Assembly (NCBI GenBank): GCA_900315175.1
Contig: OMYA01000001.1
Coordinates: 235,415 to 299,414 of the forward strand
Source of the DNA: an uncultured Bacteroidales bacterium
GTDB lineage: Bacteria; Bacteroidota; Bacteroidia; Bacteroidales; F082
Length of the DNA: 64,000 nt
Reading direction: 5' to 3'
Below the pieces are notes generated by a model, which saw only the letters and a list, made by a program, of their open reading frames with translations, was not told where the DNA came from and searched no databases. Position numbers and translations under genes: made by a program. Positions 26,331 to 33,728 of this stretch are shown here, in pieces. Each line of letters starts with the position of its first letter. The first letter of the stretch is position 1.

Positions 26331-27134
26331 TCAATTTATTATCTTCCATTTCATCACTTGCGAGTAGATGTTACCGTCGGCGTCATATCGAATGGAGTTC
26401 CACTCCATGTTGCCAGCAACAAGCGATACGATTTCCCACGACTCGTAAATCATAGGTTCACCCTCGGATTTCCAACGTGTGGCTAGAAACTTATCGTCCA
26501 CGTAGTACTCGTTCAGCTCACGGGGAACAAGGTTCCATATCCCGGCCTCATCCTTGCAGTAGTAGTTGTAGCTGCCGTCAGCGAAGAACTCAAGGCGCGC
26601 ATTGGAATCGTTGTAAGTCACTGCACCTACCAACTCAGTGCACTCCCAAAGACCGATGATGGACTGACTGTAGTCCTTATCAGTCTTGATACAGCACAAC
26701 TGATTAGGGCCAAAGACTTCATCCTGCTCACCGTTTATAAAGACAGTGTACATGCTGGTGTAGCTCAGCCTGTAATCGCTGAAGGTGATGTTGGTAAGCT
26801 CTTCCACCGTCTTCAAGGTGTCCTTTTGCATCGTCAACGTGAGCTTATCGCCATCAATCTGCACATCTGTCGGCTGTTTGTAAAACCACATATCGTACGG
26901 CTTTACCAACTGGCTGGTGTAAGCTTTCAGCGTTGAGTCTTCCATGACGAAGTTGGTAATCGTTAGTTCGTCGGTATCGACCGCTTCTCCGTTTTCTTCA
27001 ATGTAAAACCATTTGCCGAGAATCTGCTCCGCGATGTTAGGAGTAGGATTAACCGTGTTGTTGTCCTTGTTTTCTTTCTTGCAGGAAACAAATACCATTG
27101 TCACTGCTGCCAAAATAATAAATAGCTTTTTCAT
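26331..27134 (-). CDS. Lipocalin-like lipoprotein, copy 1
   Basis: A 267-residue lipoprotein (signal MKKLFIILAAVTMVFVSC, lipobox FVSC) with an Asn/Pro linker and two beta-rich halves: EQILGKWFYIEENGE at about 39-53 and SIIGLWECTELVGAVTYNDS at about 170-189. Repeated GKW/GLW starts followed by strands are typical of lipocalin-like domains of unknown ligand. It is a clear paralogue of the gene at 27457-28254 (same signal peptide, NPTP linker, SYTSMYTVF segment), so the pair came from a local duplication that also copied the promoter region. Confidence 0.75.
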   Translation of the reverse strand: MKKLFIILAAVTMVFVSCKKENKDNNTVNPTPNIAEQILGKWFYIEENGEAVDTDELTITNFVMEDSTLKAYTSQLVKPYDMWFYKQPTDVQIDGDKLTLTMQKDTLKTVEELTNITFSDYRLSYTSMYTVFINGEQDEVFGPNQLCCIKTDKDYSQSIIGLWECTELVGAVTYNDSNARLEFFADGSYNYYCKDEAGIWNLVPRELNEYYVDDKFLATRWKSEGEPMIYESWEIVSLVAGNMEWNSIRYDADGNIYSQVMKWKIIN

Positions 27135-27242
27135 GATGATTTGATTTTTAATATTTCACTTTTGATTTTTATTAATAAGATTATAGCTGGACAAATCCAG
27201 ATATCCATGACCCTCATGGTATTCTCATTTAAATCTAAGCAT
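27135..27242 (-). pseudogene. Possible remnant of a second copy of the membrane protein gene
   Basis: On the minus strand from 27242 the sequence begins ATGCTTAGATTTAAA exactly like the gene at 28274-28855 (MLRFK) and then, after an immediate stop and in another frame, reads DIWICPAII, close to EIWIRPTIT near that gene's end. This looks like an internal deletion of a duplicate copy. It lies in the leader of the lipoprotein gene at 26331. Confidence 0.4.
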
Positions 27243-27456
27243 AATTATTAGTTATAATAGTAAAAGTAGACTGCAAAGATAAGCAGTTTTCTGCAAATAG
27301 CAAAGCCTTTTAATGCCATGCATTCAGTTTTTGCAGATTTTGAAACAATTTTTGCAGATTTTGAAAGTAGAGACACCACAGCGTGACGTCTCAAATAAAA
27401 AAATACAGAGACGCCACAGGGTGACGTCTCTACTCTAAACCAGAATAAAGTGGCTC
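27243..27456. other. Duplicated promoter region and two hairpins
   Basis: Bases 27227-27371 are related to 28842-28996 (shared runs such as CAGTTTTTGCA, TTTTGAAACAATTTTTGCA, and the minus-strand TATCTTTGC box at 27273-27281 matching 28896-28904). Next to it are two family B palindromes at 27369-27392 and 27407-27431. No gene is seen. Confidence 0.7.
27369..27431. repeat. Two family B palindromes (AGAGACG...CGTCTCT)
   Basis: AGAGACACCACAGCGTGACGTCTC and AGAGACGCC...GACGTCTCT lie in tandem downstream of the second lipoprotein gene, where they could act as terminators. Related elements are at 33499, 33698 and 46575. Confidence 0.75.
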
Positions 27457-28254
27457 TTATTCAACGACTTTATGCAATGTGGAAGTTTCGGTGTAACAAT
27501 TGCCGTTACGCCTGACCACTTCTTTTACAATCAATGTGTTGTCAACGTATGACATGAAAACGCTGTTCTCACGTTCTTCTTTACATCCCGGGTATTGCCA
27601 ACGTGTGAATAACATGGCGCCATCGACGAAATATTCGGCAAAATCTGTTTCTACCTCAACCCACTGTCCGTCTACGAGCTCATATTCGATGTTGGTGCCG
27701 TCAGACAGATATTTTTCACAGAAAGGCAGAGGTTCAAATCCAGGTTCGTCGCTGGTGATGGTTCCCTCCCAACGGCCAAGGATGATTTGCGAGAAGTCGT
27801 CATGTACCCTGACACAGCGCACCTCGTTAGGTCCAAAATCTATAATCACCTCACCGTTATACAAGACTGTGTACATGCTGGTATAACGCATTTCATCACC
27901 GTTGATGTTGATGTTGGAGAACTGTTCCACTGTCGTTAAGCCGCCGTCGCTCGCTGTCAATGTAAGTGTACCGCCATCAATCTGTACATCGGCCTGATGT
28001 TTGTTTTCCCATACGTCAAAATCCAAACTCGACACGCTGATATTAGCCTTTAATGTAGAGCCTTCCATAAAGAATGTGGTAACCATTGATTCGATAGTCG
28101 GAACCAATCGTCCGTCAGATTCAACGTCAATCCACTTGCCGACAATCTGCTCAGCGATGGTAGGTGTAGGGTTGACAGGATTGTTGTCTTTGTCTTTCTT
28201 GCAGGAGACAAATACCATTGTCACTGCTGCCATGATAATAAATAACTTTTTCAT
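27457..28254 (-). CDS. Lipocalin-like lipoprotein, copy 2
   Basis: A 265-residue lipoprotein. The start is set at ATG 28254 (MKKLFIIMAAVTMVFVSCKK) because the lipoprotein signal begins there; the longer open frame overlaps the membrane protein gene. It has the same plan as the copy at 26331: NPTPTIAEQIVGKWIDVE, MRYTSMYTVLYNGEV, FSQIILGRWEGTI. Ligand and role are unknown. It sits 19 nt downstream of the membrane protein gene and likely shares its promoter (28896-28904). Confidence 0.78.
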   Translation of the reverse strand: MKKLFIIMAAVTMVFVSCKKDKDNNPVNPTPTIAEQIVGKWIDVESDGRLVPTIESMVTTFFMEGSTLKANISVSSLDFDVWENKHQADVQIDGGTLTLTASDGGLTTVEQFSNININGDEMRYTSMYTVLYNGEVIIDFGPNEVRCVRVHDDFSQIILGRWEGTITSDEPGFEPLPFCEKYLSDGTNIEYELVDGQWVEVETDFAEYFVDGAMLFTRWQYPGCKEERENSVFMSYVDNTLIVKEVVRRNGNCYTETSTLHKVVE

Positions 28255-28273
28255 GATGTTTGTATTTGAGTTA

Positions 28274-28855
28274 TTAATAAATATGATTATTTGTATAATG
28301 TTTATTTTCTTCCGTTTCCGACACGAAACAGGCCACCAAACCGTAGGTGATGGTCGGACGAATCCATATTTCCGTGAGGAGATATGGAGTGTATTCATCG
28401 ATAGGCTCAATGTAGATGTCCAAGTTGTAAAGTATGGCAATGAGCATGTCAAGAACAAAGATTACCCACAGGTTGCGTTTGGTGTAACTCTGCCAGTTCT
28501 TGCGCGAATAGAAATACATCAGCGTGAGAAGCAGCACCACCGCGAGGACAAGACACACAAGGTGCAAAGCATAATATGCCAGCGGAGGCGCGAAAAGGAT
28601 GTCGCGTAACAGTACCGTCACGCCGATACACACCGAACTCCAGTAGTTGAACTGTTCCGGCTTCAGTCGGTTGAAGAAATACAACCACATCATAGCCAGA
28701 CAAGCCAAATAAAACATATTGAGCACCAGCTCCGGCCACGACTCTTTTAATCCAAAATGGGCAACGGCATAAAGCATGACGCCTACCGAAAACAATCCGC
28801 CAAAGGCCGTCACGGCAACGTCAAAGATTCTGCCCTTCGTTTTAAATCTAAGCAT
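28274..28855 (-). CDS. Integral membrane protein of unknown function
   Basis: A 193-residue protein with about five or six hydrophobic helices (for example MFYLACLAMMWLYFF and HLVCLVLAVVLLLTLMYFY). No family is recognised. It is first of a two-gene unit with the downstream lipoprotein and lies 146 nt downstream of the AraC-type regulator gene, whose transcript could also read through. A box TATCTTTGC at 28896-28904 lies 40 nt upstream of the ATG. Confidence 0.65.
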   Translation of the reverse strand: MLRFKTKGRIFDVAVTAFGGLFSVGVMLYAVAHFGLKESWPELVLNMFYLACLAMMWLYFFNRLKPEQFNYWSSVCIGVTVLLRDILFAPPLAYYALHLVCLVLAVVLLLTLMYFYSRKNWQSYTKRNLWVIFVLDMLIAILYNLDIYIEPIDEYTPYLLTEIWIRPTITYGLVACFVSETEENKHYTNNHIY

Positions 28856-28895
28856 AAATCAAATAGTAAAGTTAAATAATAGTAGTAAAACTGGT

Positions 28896-28904
28896 GCAAA
28901 GATA
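28896..28904 (-). promoter_or_regulatory. -7 promoter box of the membrane protein/lipoprotein pair
   Basis: TATCTTTGC on the minus strand; the duplicate box is at 27273-27281. Confidence 0.6.
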
Positions 28905-29001
28905 TGCAGTTTTTTTCAAATAAAACAACTCCTGAATGCCAAACATTCAGTTTTTGCATATTTTGAAACAATTTTTGCAAATTTTGAAAGTCAGAGACAA
29001 A

Positions 29002-30099
29002 TTACACGGCCATTTCGTGCATCCAAGCTGTCACAGATTCACCCATGCGCTGCTTGAAAGCGAGGCTGAAGGTGCTGTAACTGCGGTAGCCGCTGTCGTT
29101 TGCCAGCTGCTGTGCGGTGACCGACTTATGGGTAGCAGTGGCCTCGCGATAGAGATTCACGAAGTGATTGATACGCAAATCATTGATATAAGCATTGTAA
29201 GTGATGCCATGACGGGAGAAATACTGGCTGAGATAGAATCGGTTGGTGCCAACAGCCTGGGCAAGCTGAATAAGAGTCAGATCGCATTGTAAGTAAAGCT
29301 GTGTGGCAACGCACTGCTCATCCAAAAGCTGTTCGATATTGGAAGGGATAGCCGTGGGCTGTTGTTTCTCCGGTTCCGCATATTCCAACGGCTCAAGCGA
29401 CACGTCTACCAACTGCGGCAATGTCTCAACACGCCACAGCATGAGGCCGATAAGCACGAGTTCCGCACCTTGAACGAAGTAACTTATGGTAAGGTTGTCA
29501 TTATCAAACCCATAGGTGATGATTAACAGTAAGATGCCAATTATCATAACATGGCTAAGCATCACCTCCTTATACTCCAAATCGGCATAATTGTCGCGCA
29601 GCCAACGCCTATATTGCCTGACAGCAAATATCATATATACAGTAAAAGCCACATAAATCACCATTACGTATACGACTGCTATATCAGCGTAATGACTGCC
29701 AGGATAGACCAGGCTAAGCTCCAACAAAACGGCGTATGGCACCGTTGCCATGATTATAGGCCAGACGGTGCGCTGGCGGTCTTGAAGCATGGCGAACAGA
29801 GTGCCGGGAATGGTAGTCATCAGCGTCATACCGTCGAGAATGCAGACCACCATGCAACTCACACTGTTATAGTCTCCGGAATATAGGTAGAAAAGAAGCC
29901 ACCATATATGACCCAGAAACACCACAGCAAAAAAAGCCGCGGCCCAAAGACGCAGCCGCTCAGGCGGCGTGACACCCTCAACAAAAGCATTACCCTTACA
30001 AAACAACAAGTAGATACAGGCTATCAGAGACGCCACCGTCGTCCCACCATAAAGCAAGAAGAATAATAATAATTCGGTAGATATATTGTCTATTGACAT
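29002..30099 (-). CDS. Membrane-anchored AraC-family regulator
   Basis: A 365-residue protein starting at ATG 30099 (the frame opens earlier only with TTG). Residues 1 to about 225 form six or seven hydrophobic helices (LLLFFLLYGGTTVASLIACI, AAFFAVVFLGHIWWLLFY, VMIIGILLLIITYGF). The C-terminal 110 residues are an AraC-type double helix-turn-helix: LTLIQLAQAVGTNRFYLSQY and VTAQQLANDSGYRSYSTFSL, ending FKQRMGESVTAW. Such a layout suggests a one-component sensor that binds DNA from the membrane. The downstream membrane protein and lipoprotein genes are natural candidate targets, by position only. Confidence 0.87.
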   Translation of the reverse strand: MSIDNISTELLLFFLLYGGTTVASLIACIYLLFCKGNAFVEGVTPPERLRLWAAAFFAVVFLGHIWWLLFYLYSGDYNSVSCMVVCILDGMTLMTTIPGTLFAMLQDRQRTVWPIIMATVPYAVLLELSLVYPGSHYADIAVVYVMVIYVAFTVYMIFAVRQYRRWLRDNYADLEYKEVMLSHVMIIGILLLIITYGFDNDNLTISYFVQGAELVLIGLMLWRVETLPQLVDVSLEPLEYAEPEKQQPTAIPSNIEQLLDEQCVATQLYLQCDLTLIQLAQAVGTNRFYLSQYFSRHGITYNAYINDLRINHFVNLYREATATHKSVTAQQLANDSGYRSYSTFSLAFKQRMGESVTAWMHEMAV

Positions 30100-30176
30100 A
30101 TCAATCAATATTTATAATTGCGTCTTTCGACGATGCAAAAGTAGTAAAAATTTAATCCTTTTCCAAAAAAAATAAC

Positions 30177-30185
30177 TATTTTTGC
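30177..30185 (+). promoter_or_regulatory. -7 promoter box of gpmA
   Basis: TATTTTTGC lies 22 nt before the ATG at 30208. Confidence 0.65.
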
Positions 30186-30207
30186 AGTCCACTAAAACTA
30201 TTGACTC

Positions 30208-30954
30208 ATGAAAAAACTGATATTAGTTCGCCACGGCGAAAGTGAATGGAACAAACTCAACCTCTTCACAGGTTGGACCAATGTGGATTTGTCGGAAAAA
30301 GGCATCCAGGAAGCCAAAGACGCAGGAAAAGCCCTCAAAGACGGCGGTTATAAACCTCAAATCTGCTTCACATCATACCTCAAAAGAGCCGTCAAAACGC
30401 TCAACAACATCCTCGATGTGATGGACATGGACTGGCTGCCGGTGTACAAGACATGGCGCCTCAACGAGAAGAGCTACGGCCAGCTGCAAGGCCTCAACAA
30501 GGTCGATATGGCAAAGAAATACGGCGAAGAACAGGTCCTGAAATGGCGCCGCTGCTTCGACGTGCAACCGCCAGCGCTCGCAATGGACGACCCTAAAAGC
30601 CCACGTCAAGACCCACGCTACGCCGAACTCACCGACGAACAAATCCCGCTCACAGAGTCCCTGAAAGACACCATCGCACGCCTCATGCCTTATTATAAAG
30701 ATGTGATACTCAAGGCCTTCGAAAACTACGACGAGGTGATGGTGGTAGCCCACGGCAACAGCCTCCGCGGCATCGTCAAAGAACTCAAAGACATGGGCGA
30801 AGACGAAATCATCAAGTTCAACATCCCGACAGCCATACCTTACGTCTTCGAATTCGACGACAACATGAAACTGCAAAAAGACTTCTTCCTCGGTGACCCG
30901 GAAGAAATAGCAAAGAAAATGCAGAGCGTCGCCAACCAGGGAAAAGCAAAATAA
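30208..30954 (+). CDS. gpmA: 2,3-bisphosphoglycerate-dependent phosphoglycerate mutase
   Basis: A 248-residue histidine phosphatase superfamily enzyme that interconverts 3- and 2-phosphoglycerate in glycolysis. LVRHGESEWN (residues 5-14) holds the phospho-His. FTGWTNVDLSEKG, the TSYLKRAVKTL segment, LNEKSYGQLQGLNK and VAHGNSLRGIVKEL follow in the expected order. Length is normal. The tatD gene follows after 5 nt. Confidence 0.96.
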   Translation: MKKLILVRHGESEWNKLNLFTGWTNVDLSEKGIQEAKDAGKALKDGGYKPQICFTSYLKRAVKTLNNILDVMDMDWLPVYKTWRLNEKSYGQLQGLNKVDMAKKYGEEQVLKWRRCFDVQPPALAMDDPKSPRQDPRYAELTDEQIPLTESLKDTIARLMPYYKDVILKAFENYDEVMVVAHGNSLRGIVKELKDMGEDEIIKFNIPTAIPYVFEFDDNMKLQKDFFLGDPEEIAKKMQSVANQGKAK

Positions 30955-30959
30955 ACCCG

Positions 30960-31622
30960 ATGTTCGTCGACATCCATACTCATATTGATAATCAATCTGT
31001 TATAAAGATTGTTGATGAGAATGGTGTGAGGATATTTGAAACGGCAGGCATTCACCCTTGGGAGGTCGTCTGTCATTTCGACTGGAGCGAAGCGGAATGG
31101 AGAAATCCTTTTTTCGAAAAAGCTTTCGGTAATGGAGGATTTCTCGACAAGCTCGGAATGACTGCCGCTATCGGAGAAGTCGGTCTCGACAAAGCCCATA
31201 AAGACACCTTCGACAAACAAATCGAGGTCTTCGAAGGAATGATAAGATTATCAGAGAGTTACCGCAAGCCGATGATAATACATTGCGTGAGGGCGTATTC
31301 CGAAATCATCGCGATGAGGAAAACAACGAAAGCCACCATGCCATGGGTCATCCACGGCTTCAACAGCTCGGTGGAGACGATGCGGCAACTGCTGAAGCAC
31401 AACATGTACATCTCGCTTGGCGAAATGCTGTATCGCAATGAAAGTCAAGCAGTTGAGATATTAAACGATATCCCTCTGGAAAGGCTTTTTTTAGAGACCG
31501 ACGTCTCCGGAAGAGATATCAAAGACGTTTATTCTAAGGCGGCACGTCTGATGAATTGTGAAGTCGATTTATTATGCAAACAGATTTTTGAGAATTATGA
31601 AAGACTGGAAACAGCGCACTAA
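30960..31622 (+). CDS. TatD-family metal-dependent hydrolase carrying an in-frame repeat
   Basis: A 220-residue amidohydrolase-fold nuclease-like protein of the short Bacteroidota TatD group. Metal-binding motifs are VDIHTHID (residues 3-10), AIGEVGLDK (about 70-78), MIIHCVRAYSEI (about 101-112), HGFNSSVETM and LETDVSG (about 177-183). Residues about 38-68 (CHFDWSEAEWRNP... to LDKLGMT) are encoded by a full copy of palindromic repeat family A and stand where relatives have a short variable helix between GIHPW and the AIGE motif. All metal ligands are kept, so activity may persist. It overlaps the next gene by 26 nt. Confidence 0.85.
   Translation: MFVDIHTHIDNQSVIKIVDENGVRIFETAGIHPWEVVCHFDWSEAEWRNPFFEKAFGNGGFLDKLGMTAAIGEVGLDKAHKDTFDKQIEVFEGMIRLSESYRKPMIIHCVRAYSEIIAMRKTTKATMPWVIHGFNSSVETMRQLLKHNMYISLGEMLYRNESQAVEILNDIPLERLFLETDVSGRDIKDVYSKAARLMNCEVDLLCKQIFENYERLETAH
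31072..31162. repeat. Palindromic repeat family A inside tatD
   Basis: A full-length copy runs from GTCATTTCGACTGGAGCG to GACAAGCTCGGAATGAC. One mismatch (GGAATGAC for GAAATGAC) is present. It stays in the tatD reading frame. Confidence 0.88.
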
Positions 31623-32334
31623 TATATTAATAGGTGTAGACGGTGTCGAGCGGCTCGCTAAGGCACACGTCCTCGTCGTCGGGCTCGGCGGCGTAGGTGC
31701 CTACGCCGCCGAGCAACTGGCACGCGCAGGCATCGGCGAGATGACAATCGTCGACAGTGACACCGTGAGCGCCACCAACAAAAACCGCCAGCTGCTGGCA
31801 CTCGACAGCACCATCGGACGCCTCAAAACCGACGTCATGGCAGAACGCATACGCGACATCAACCCGGAGATAAAACTCCACGTCTTGCCGCAATATCTTA
31901 AAGACCAATCGATTATAGACTTGATGGCACAAAAGTTCGACTTCGTGGTCGACGCCATCGACACCATGGCACCAAAGGTGTTCCTCCTCTACTACGCCGT
32001 ACAAAACCACCAGAATATCGTGAGCTGCATGGGCGCCGGCGGAAAGTTCGACCCCACCAAGATAGAAATCTGCGACATGTCGAAGTCATACAACTGCCGT
32101 CTCGCCTTCTACATCCGTAAACGCCTGCACCGTCTGGGTATCCGCGAAGGCATAACGGTGGTGTTCTCACCCGAAAAAGTGGCCGACGACGCCTTCATCG
32201 TGGAAGACGAACAACAACAAAACAAAATAGCTACTGTGGGAACAATATCTTATATGCCGGCTGTTTTCGGATGCTTCTGCGCATCACACGTCATCAACCA
32301 GCTACTAAAAACACAAAATCGTGTTTCCTCCTGA
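31597..32334 (+). CDS. ThiF/MoeB-family tRNA threonylcarbamoyladenosine dehydratase (TcdA-like)
   Basis: A 245-residue E1-like adenylating enzyme. Start chosen at ATG 31597 (MKDWKQRTNILIGVDGVERL), since the region before it belongs to tatD. Visible: the nucleotide-binding GLGGVGAYAAEQLARAG (about residues 30-46), IVDSDTVSATNKNRQ, VVDAIDTMAPKVFLL and SCMGAGGKFDPTKI. This matches the YgdL/TcdA group, which cyclises the t6A modification of ANN-decoding tRNAs. The 3' end overlaps the convergent gene at 32294 by 41 nt. Confidence 0.9.
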   Translation: MKDWKQRTNILIGVDGVERLAKAHVLVVGLGGVGAYAAEQLARAGIGEMTIVDSDTVSATNKNRQLLALDSTIGRLKTDVMAERIRDINPEIKLHVLPQYLKDQSIIDLMAQKFDFVVDAIDTMAPKVFLLYYAVQNHQNIVSCMGAGGKFDPTKIEICDMSKSYNCRLAFYIRKRLHRLGIREGITVVFSPEKVADDAFIVEDEQQQNKIATVGTISYMPAVFGCFCASHVINQLLKTQNRVSS

Positions 32335-33052
32335 CCTCTTTCTCAATATTAGCGATGTAATGGGTGCGTCGAGGAATGGTGTTGAGAATCCTCTGTGCCT
32401 CGTCGTACTCGCCCATCTCGCGGTATAACTCTATGATTTCCAATATCGAAGCCTCATATTCCTCATCATCAGGAGTGTAACGCCCCTTCACCAAAAGCAG
32501 CAAAGCCTTTATATTTTCGATATATTCCCCGTGAAGTCGCTTGAACATCACACGACCCTGCTTTTGTTTCTTGCGGTTCTTTCGCCAGACGTTAAAACTC
32601 ATCTTTCCTGAAAACAGATAAGGCAGATGCATCTGATAGTTGTTGCGCACGAGGTCGTTATACGCCCACCACATCAGACGACGTATGTAAAGTTCCTTAT
32701 CCTTATCATTATCAATAGCTTGCAAGCATCTCTTATAATGCTCGACGAGAGCCAGCCTACCCTCAACACTATTGAAATGCACACCGAAGAAACGCCAATG
32801 GTTCCAGCTGTAATAAGGCACACCGGGCTTTGCCGATGTCACCATAGGCTCTTTGTATTCGTCAACCCAAAACCAATGGCTGCACGATGGACATGCAATA
32901 ATCTTCTGAGGCTCGGTTATGTAATTGTCGTTCAACGTCTTACCATCAGAATACAATATCGATTTATTGACCATCTCGGATTTCACGATATGGCCTTCAA
33001 GCCACGCTCCGCAGCGTGGACATTGAATATAAAAGGTATCGTACTTTATCAT
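32294..33052 (-). CDS. Protein of unknown function with two CxxC motifs
   Basis: A 252-residue soluble protein. I recognise no family. The first 65 residues look like a zinc-ribbon pair (QCPRCGAW at about 10-17 and ACPSCSHWFWVDE at about 53-65). The rest is helical (YKRCLQAIDNDKDKELYIRR, LEIIELYREMGEYDEAQRIL) and may hold TPR-like helices. It follows the RNase H gene by 15 nt, so it is likely co-transcribed with it. Its last 41 nt overlap the end of the TcdA-like gene on the other strand. Confidence 0.7.
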   Translation of the reverse strand: MIKYDTFYIQCPRCGAWLEGHIVKSEMVNKSILYSDGKTLNDNYITEPQKIIACPSCSHWFWVDEYKEPMVTSAKPGVPYYSWNHWRFFGVHFNSVEGRLALVEHYKRCLQAIDNDKDKELYIRRLMWWAYNDLVRNNYQMHLPYLFSGKMSFNVWRKNRKKQKQGRVMFKRLHGEYIENIKALLLLVKGRYTPDDEEYEASILEIIELYREMGEYDEAQRILNTIPRRTHYIANIEKEVRRKHDFVFLVAG

Positions 33053-33067
33053 GACGTTGATTTTTAA

Positions 33068-33694
33068 TTACTTACGTCCGAAGTCTGCGGGTATCTCGCC
33101 CCAGATCTCGGTTCTCCATTTGTATATCGGCACCCTGAAGGTGTTGTCGTGAAGCCATTTCTCAGCTCTTCTTATCACCTCGAAGAGATACTTATTCTTC
33201 TCATTCTCAACGAGTTTCGTCTTACAAGCCCCTTCCCTCACCCATTTTTGGCCGTTGACCGAATCGGAATATATCGGGTAGTTGAGTTTGCGTTTCTGCT
33301 GCCATGCGAGGCAGTGCACGATGGCGAGAAACTCGCCTATGTTGTTGGTCCCGCCTTCAAACACAGGGCTTTTAAACAGCTCTGTGCCGGTGTCGGTGAA
33401 CACGCCCCGATATTCCATCTTGCCGGGGTTGCCCGAGCATGCCGCATCGACGGCGATGGTGTTGGTGTCGGGATGTGGCGCACCTTCCGGGATTGATTGT
33501 AGAGACGTGCCATGGTGCGTCTTTACATCATCCGTCGGGCCGTTTTTAAACGCCGATTCGGCGGCTTCCCTGGTGGGAAATCCTTTGTATCTCGCACCAG
33601 GGAACCCTTCGACCTGCAGACGGCATTCGTCCCAAGAGGCGAAGACACCGACCTGCCGGCCTGACCAAACGACATAATAGTTATTTTTTGCCAT
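33068..33694 (-). CDS. Ribonuclease H with N-terminal viroplasmin-like domain
   Basis: A 208-residue protein. The ATG at 33694 is chosen; the longer frame starts with GTG inside a palindromic repeat. Residues 1-50 (NNYYVVWSGRQVGVFASW, VEGFPGARYKGFPT) form the caulimovirus VI / viroplasmin hybrid-binding domain. The RNase H1 domain follows: VDAACSGNPGK (Asp), GTNNIGEFLAIVHC (Glu), IYSDSVNGQKW (Asp) and a C-terminal WGEIPADFGRK. It should remove RNA from RNA:DNA hybrids. Residues about 56-65 (KTHHGTSLQS) in the linker are encoded by a family B palindrome in frame. Confidence 0.9.
   Translation of the reverse strand: MAKNNYYVVWSGRQVGVFASWDECRLQVEGFPGARYKGFPTREAAESAFKNGPTDDVKTHHGTSLQSIPEGAPHPDTNTIAVDAACSGNPGKMEYRGVFTDTGTELFKSPVFEGGTNNIGEFLAIVHCLAWQQKRKLNYPIYSDSVNGQKWVREGACKTKLVENEKNKYLFEVIRRAEKWLHDNTFRVPIYKWRTEIWGEIPADFGRK
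33499..33526. repeat. Family B palindrome inside the RNase H gene
   Basis: GTAGAGACGTGCC-ATGG-TGCGTCTTTAC lies in frame in the linker between the two domains of the RNase H protein. Confidence 0.8.
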
Positions 33695-33697
33695 ATT

Positions 33698-33725
33698 GTT
33701 GAGACGCACAGCCGTGCGTCTTTAC
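33698..33725. repeat. Family B palindrome between mutB and the RNase H gene
   Basis: GTTGAGACGCACAGCCGTGCG followed by TCTTTAC fills nearly the whole 34-nt gap between the two genes; as RNA it makes a stable hairpin that may end the mutase transcript. Confidence 0.78.
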
Positions 33726-33728
33726 AAA

